35,440 bases of DNA from JBBTQS01 sp964627055. GTDB taxonomy: Bacteria; Patescibacteriota; Patescibacteriia; Magasanikbacterales; JBBTQS01. The notes beneath the pieces are model-generated. The model did no database searches. It saw only the letters and a program-made list of their open reading frames with translations, and was not told the origin of the DNA. This document shows, one piece after another, positions 32,070 to 35,440 of this stretch. The stretch spans positions 1 through 35,440 of the forward strand of contig CAZVGV010000008.1 in the NCBI GenBank assembly GCA_964627055.1, in the 5' to 3' direction. Position numbers and translations under genes: made by a program. Position 1 is the first letter of the stretch, and each line of letters begins with the position of its first letter.

Positions 32070-32456
32070 TTATGAAATTCGTGAAAGCATCCCCGCAACA
32101 CTTGCGTCGATACGTGTGTATCCCTGCGTAATGACAGCACCACCTACAAGTGATGGATCGACATGTAACCCTACCTGCTCAGTCTTGAAGAACCCTTGCA
32201 GTACCTGCAGCAGTTCTGCTCGAGCACGTGGTGAGAGCTCATGTGCTACTGCGACGGTTACTCGCTCGCGCGTTTGCTGCTCTTCAAGCAGATGAGCAAA
32301 TCGCTTCACCACTGCATTTCCCAAATGTAACTTCCCTTCCTGCTTGAGGTACGTCACAAAACGGGCAATAACACCCTCTGCTTGATTGCGAGAAAGTCCC
32401 TTCGTAAGGTCGAAGAGTGCGCGGGCGTATCGGTCTGGAAGGGTTGCTCGTGCCAT
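32070..32456 (-). CDS. atpH: ATP synthase delta subunit, short
   Basis: The 128-residue protein is about 50 residues shorter than typical bacterial delta (175-180). It keeps the N-terminal 'RYARALFDL' and the C-terminal 'VDPSLVGGAVITQGYTRIDASVAGML' motifs, so the loss is in the middle of the N-terminal helical domain. Delta joins the peripheral stalk (b) to the top of F1. Both ends are present, so it is likely functional rather than truncated. It lies 4 nt after atpF. Confidence 0.9.
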   Translation of the reverse strand: MARATLPDRYARALFDLTKGLSRNQAEGVIARFVTYLKQEGKLHLGNAVVKRFAHLLEEQQTRERVTVAVAHELSPRARAELLQVLQGFFKTEQVGLHVDPSLVGGAVITQGYTRIDASVAGMLSRIS

Positions 32457-32460
32457 AGGA

Positions 32461-33021
32461 TTATGCCTTCTTCACTTCCTTGAGCCCTTGCTGCAAGAGT
32501 TGAAGATCTTCCTTACTCGTTACTTTTTCAGCAAGAAACTTCTCAGCAATACGAGCCGCAAGCTGTACCACTTCCTTCTCTACTTCTTCGCGCATCATCG
32601 CACGCTCACCAACAATTTGCTGACGTGCCTGATTCACAATTGCCGTAACTTCTTCCTGTGCGCGCACAGTTGCGGTCGTGATCATGGTATTTGCCTTTTC
32701 CTTGGCCTCGGTAAGCACAGCAGTTGCATCGCGTCGTGCAGCAAGAATCGAAGCGTCGCGCTCTGCTTCCATTGCCTTCTTCGCTTCCTCAATCAGCGTT
32801 GCGTCCTTAAGAGACTGCTCAATGCGAGCCGTTCGCTCGTCCATAACGCGAAGCAGTGGTTTGTATACCCATTTCGCGAGTACCACGAGCACGATGGCGA
32901 AGTTGACTAGCTGTGCCAAGAACAACTTACCGTTAAGTCCGAAGGTGCCCAAAGGACCAACAGCTTCATGGGCTGCGGCGGCAGTATTGGTGACTTCTGC
33001 GGCAAAGACGGGATCAATCAT
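32461..33021 (-). CDS. atpF: ATP synthase b subunit
   Basis: The protein has 186 residues from ATG 33021; a TTG two codons upstream was rejected because the ATG is preceded by T like other starts here. An extended N-terminus (about 25 residues) precedes the membrane span (LVNFAIVLVVLAKWV), then a long charged coiled coil with 'KPLLRVMDERTARIEQSLKDA'. It forms the peripheral stalk of the ATP synthase. Confidence 0.95.
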   Translation of the reverse strand: MIDPVFAAEVTNTAAAAHEAVGPLGTFGLNGKLFLAQLVNFAIVLVVLAKWVYKPLLRVMDERTARIEQSLKDATLIEEAKKAMEAERDASILAARRDATAVLTEAKEKANTMITTATVRAQEEVTAIVNQARQQIVGERAMMREEVEKEVVQLAARIAEKFLAEKVTSKEDLQLLQQGLKEVKKA

Positions 33022-33085
33022 ACACAAGAGATTAGCTGAAGCGCGGTTGCCACTGGGACAACCAGCACCTCAAAAAGCCCTCGAA

Positions 33086-33304
33086 TTACAACGTAAATGC
33101 AATAACGAGCGCGTAAATAGCGATAGCTTCAGCGAACGCTGCACCAAGAAGCATAGGAACGAACAACTTGCCCGCTGCTTCTGGGTTGCGACCGATGGAC
33201 TCCATCGCGCGCGATACGAGCCAACCAATTGAGATTGCTGGTGCAATACCACCTACTGCAATCGTGAAGCCCTTGGCCATGAGGCGAATGCTCTCTGCAT
33301 CCAT
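33086..33304 (-). CDS. atpE: ATP synthase c subunit (rotor ring)
   Basis: The protein has 72 residues from ATG 33304; a TTG at 33313 was rejected. Two membrane helices flank the polar loop GRNPEAAGK. The ion-carrying Glu is residue 59 (AAFAEAIAIYALV). The Na+-binding partners known from sodium c-rings (Gln in helix 1, Ser/Thr after the Glu) are absent (Gly and Ala here), so proton coupling is predicted. It lies between atpB (37 nt) and atpF (64 nt), the widest gaps in this operon. Confidence 0.96.
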   Translation of the reverse strand: MDAESIRLMAKGFTIAVGGIAPAISIGWLVSRAMESIGRNPEAAGKLFVPMLLGAAFAEAIAIYALVIAFTL

Positions 33305-33341
33305 AGTATTCAACTAATGAATTAGACGTGACAGCCCATTC

Positions 33342-34169
33342 CTACGAATGAGACGTCTCGTGCGATTCACTATGCTGTTCCTCTTCACCGTGTGGTGCGT
33401 CTGTAGCTACCGTCAAATACACCAATGTCAACATGGAGAACACTGTTGCCTGAACAATACCTACAATCAACTCAAGGAAGATAAACGGTAACGGTGCAGC
33501 ATACGCAATAAGTCCTGCGATTACGGTAAGAAGTACCTCGCCTGCAAACACGTTACCGAACAGTCGCAACGAAAGCGACAGCATCTTCGCCACTTCACCG
33601 ATTAACTCAAGAATACCAACAAAGAATTCAATGAACGCCGCAAAGATTGCAACAGGTCCTTTGCGCAAACTCTTCCAGATGTTACCCAACTGAATGAACT
33701 TGTTTGCGTGTTTGAAGAACCCAATGGCTGCGATGCCCAACACGTGGGAACTCACTACAGCAAGTACAGACAGCGCAAGAGTTGTATTGAGGTCACTGGT
33801 AGCAGCACGGAATAGCGGAATGAGTGTAACGTGCCCTTCGTGCATCCCCCACACACCGATAGTGCCGACGCCTGGAATAAGCCCCATCCAGTTACTCACA
33901 AGAATGAACGTGAAGAGCGATCCTACGATCGGCAAGAACTGGCGTGCACGTGCCCGATCATTTGTTACCTTTTCAATTTGGTCCACAAGTAACTCAAGCA
34001 CGGTCTCTACAAAGTTCTGAATCCCCCGTGGTACTAACGCGCGTCGTTTGCGCAAAAGCACTGCAAGTAACACAAAGAGCACCAAGGCAATCCAGGTGTT
34101 CACCATGGAATTGGTGATCGTAAATGTTCCAATGTGCGCTACCGGTTCTGCTGCGAGAGGGACGATCAT
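33342..34169 (-). CDS. atpB: ATP synthase a subunit
   Basis: The 275-residue membrane protein has about five to six spans. The essential Arg of the half-channel is Arg202 in 'EVAKMLSLSLRLFGNVFAGE', the most conserved segment of the family. It conducts ions to and from the c-ring. The start overlaps the atpZ stop by 4 nt (ATGA). The C-terminus is His/Glu/Ser-rich (GEEEQHSESHETSHS). Confidence 0.97.
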   Translation of the reverse strand: MIVPLAAEPVAHIGTFTITNSMVNTWIALVLFVLLAVLLRKRRALVPRGIQNFVETVLELLVDQIEKVTNDRARARQFLPIVGSLFTFILVSNWMGLIPGVGTIGVWGMHEGHVTLIPLFRAATSDLNTTLALSVLAVVSSHVLGIAAIGFFKHANKFIQLGNIWKSLRKGPVAIFAAFIEFFVGILELIGEVAKMLSLSLRLFGNVFAGEVLLTVIAGLIAYAAPLPFIFLELIVGIVQATVFSMLTLVYLTVATDAPHGEEEQHSESHETSHS

Positions 34170-34402
34170 AGTGCTTGGAATTCCTCGCCGTACTTCTTTG
34201 CTTTTCGGCTAATGGAGATGGCAGAGATAAGAGCGGCAAGGGCAAAGCCCGTAACGAGCATCCACGGGCGGGAGTTCCACCGAGCGTCTAACGTCCTACC
34301 AAGATACGCAAGAAGTACAACTGGTACCGCAATCGTGGCACCGAAGTCGCCTGCGATTTTGAGGGCAAATACCCAATATTTTCGCTCTGGTGTGTTGCTC
34401 AT
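34166..34402 (-). CDS. AtpZ/AtpI-like ATP synthase accessory protein
   Basis: The protein has 78 residues from ATG 34402 (MSNTPERKYW). Two membrane helices hold the AtpZ-type pattern 'ALKIAGDFGATIAVPVVLLAYLGRTLD' and 'PWMLVTGFALAALISAI'. AtpI/AtpZ proteins help assemble the c-ring or act as a Mg2+/Ca2+ uptake partner. The frame is open further upstream, but that stretch lies inside tatD in the wrong frame and past a clear promoter, so the start at 34402 was chosen. It is the first gene of the atp operon. Confidence 0.85.
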   Translation of the reverse strand: MSNTPERKYWVFALKIAGDFGATIAVPVVLLAYLGRTLDARWNSRPWMLVTGFALAALISAISISRKAKKYGEEFQAL

Positions 34403-34415
34403 GAAATACGGCGCT

Positions 34416-34444
34416 ATTGTACCTGTATTACCCCTATTCGTCAA
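34416..34444 (-). promoter_or_regulatory. ATP synthase operon promoter
   Basis: On the minus strand TTGACG (34439-34444) is followed after 17 nt by TACAAT (34416-34421); each box matches consensus at 5 of 6 positions. The predicted start near 34409 leaves a leader of only about 7 nt before the atpZ ATG. Confidence 0.85.
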
Positions 34445-34451
34445 GGGATTT

Positions 34452-35315
34452 CTAAACTGGAATACCAAAAAGCTTACGGGCATTTGCACGTGTTGCTTCA
34501 AGCACCTCTGCCACAGCTCTTCCCTGAAGAGTTGCAACGCACTGCGCCACATCCAATACGTACAGCGGTTCGTTGCGTTTGCCTCGATTGGGTACAGGAG
34601 TGAGGTACGGTGCATCAGTCTCAATAAGGATCGATTCAAGTGGCAATGCCCGCACAACCTTCTGCAGCTCCGTATAGGCGTCACCCGCAGACTTCTTTGG
34701 GGGGAACGTAATTACCCCAGTGAGTGAGGTGAGAAAACCAAGTGCGTGATACCGACGAGCCTCCTCGAGCGTGCCGGTGAAGCAATGGATCACACCGCGG
34801 CGCGAGAGCTTGCCTGCCTGAATGTATTCTTCAAGAATGTCCGCGCATTCACGATGTGCATCTCGACAATGGATCATCACTGGTTTTTGCACTGCTTCGC
34901 ACAGATCCAAGTGCGCACGAAATACGTCGATTTGTCGCGCCTTCACCTCTTCAAGCGAACGCTCAGGTGGAATACGGTACCAATCGAGTCCACATTCACC
35001 AATTGCAACAACTTTAGGATGCGATGCGAGATCTTTATAGTATTCGAAATCAAATGACTCTTCGCGAGTCCAAAACGGAGTTTCATCCTCGTCAATCACG
35101 ACAGGAAAAAGATGGTTAGGATGCAACCCAACCGTTGCCCAGAGACCATCAGTTACGTGTGCCACTTCGACACCTTTTTTACTTGTATCACGCTGCGTGC
35201 CGACGGTAATCATGGCAACACCACCAGCCTGGGTGCGCGCAATAACATCAGCCATATCCTCACGGAAGGCATGAAAGTGGATGTGGCAATGGCTGTCGAG
35301 GGCTACAATGTTCAT
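34452..35315 (-). CDS. tatD: TatD-family metal-dependent DNase
   Basis: The protein has 287 residues from ATG 35315 (MNIVALDSHCHIHF). All metal ligands of the TatD family are visible: the HCHIH pair, GECGLDW (Glu), VMIHCRDA (His), VIHCFTG (His) and IETDAPYL (Asp), followed by the usual RGKRNEP. TatD enzymes are Mg2+-dependent 3'-5' exonucleases or D-aminoacyl-type hydrolases. An in-frame ATG at 35351 would add 12 unrelated residues. The gene ends 8 nt before the atp promoter. Confidence 0.93.
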   Translation of the reverse strand: MNIVALDSHCHIHFHAFREDMADVIARTQAGGVAMITVGTQRDTSKKGVEVAHVTDGLWATVGLHPNHLFPVVIDEDETPFWTREESFDFEYYKDLASHPKVVAIGECGLDWYRIPPERSLEEVKARQIDVFRAHLDLCEAVQKPVMIHCRDAHRECADILEEYIQAGKLSRRGVIHCFTGTLEEARRYHALGFLTSLTGVITFPPKKSAGDAYTELQKVVRALPLESILIETDAPYLTPVPNRGKRNEPLYVLDVAQCVATLQGRAVAEVLEATRANARKLFGIPV

Positions 35316-35440
35316 GGTTTGTGCTGAAATAAATGCTCCACGTGCTCCCATGCTTCAGGCAACAACGGGAATAATACAGCGGCCATATGGCTGTTTTGGC
35401 CACCACGCTGTCGATCGTCGCGGTGTTTTTACCCATTGGT
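35316..35440. other. window-edge stretch with no supported gene
   Basis: The 125 bases upstream of tatD are too short to judge. One minus-strand frame is open from the edge to a TGA at 35355-35357 (ending PKQPYGRCIIPVVA) and could be the tail of an upstream gene. Another frame has a 24-residue ATG-started peptide whose TGA overlaps the tatD ATG. Neither matches a family I recognise. Confidence 0.3.

Noticed and set aside
35316..35440. Possible gene upstream of tatD, including a 24-residue peptide with an ATGA overlap
   Set aside because: Three frames compete over 125 bases, none with recognisable homology; the window ends before it can be judged.
1..35440. tRNA, rRNA, CRISPR array or riboswitch
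   Set aside because: No cloverleaf with a TTCRA arm, no rRNA-like stretch, no regular repeat-spacer pattern, and no leader longer than about 90 nt was seen by eye.

Overview
The window looks like a chromosomal piece of a Patescibacteria (CPR) genome, most likely a Parcubacteria-type lineage of the Uhrbacteria/Magasanikbacteria kind. This is inferred from gene content: very tight packing with 4-nt stop/start overlaps, cell-surface proteins with the short 'VYYV..G..R.I' repeats seen in those lineages, a UvrD helicase fused to a RecB-type nuclease, a short ATP-synthase delta subunit, and almost no Shine-Dalgarno sites. No rRNA, tRNA, CRISPR array or insertion sequence was seen. No stretch over 300 bases lacks a gene; the longest gap between genes is about 146 bases (10370-10515). 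A run of 10 Ns at 23788-23797 marks an assembly gap.

Layout. 1-5399 (minus): clpB under a CIRCE/HrcA heat-shock operator, then a secreted lysozyme-like repeat protein, a LigB/Memo-family protein, and the N-terminus of a PriA-like protein that runs off the window. 5478-9029 (plus): a WecG/TagA glycosyltransferase, gltX, a secreted coiled-coil M23 peptidase and a 34-residue membrane peptide, closed by a strong bidirectional terminator. 9092-10369 (minus): a secreted repeat/fibronectin-like protein with its own promoter. 10516-16424 (minus): greA, lysS, a MYG1-like protein, a RibL-like nucleotidyltransferase fused to a Nudix domain, serS and ftsQ, behind a near-consensus promoter. 16471-25689 (minus): helicase-nuclease, a DciA-like protein, a small membrane protein, proS, mreB, mreC, mreD and PBP2, so DNA repair and replication genes run into the rod-shape/elongasome set. 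25788-27797 (minus): a GC-rich, Asp-rich, Cys-rich lipoprotein-like gene that looks foreign. 27918-34402 (minus): a complete F1Fo ATP synthase operon (atpZ-B-E-F-H-A-G-D-C) with a clear promoter and terminator. 34452-35315: a TatD-family nuclease.

The most unusual points are: (i) the myxobacterial-style Cys-repeat lipoprotein, the only gene seen with a canonical ribosome binding site, transcribed from a promoter whose predicted start lies inside the atp terminator hairpin; (ii) the near-universal T immediately before ATG together with missing Shine-Dalgarno sites and very short predicted leaders; (iii) the FAD-synthase-like/Nudix fusion; (iv) a PriA-like protein whose P-loop region is lost; and (v) the helicase and nuclease, which read as two genes only because of the N gap.
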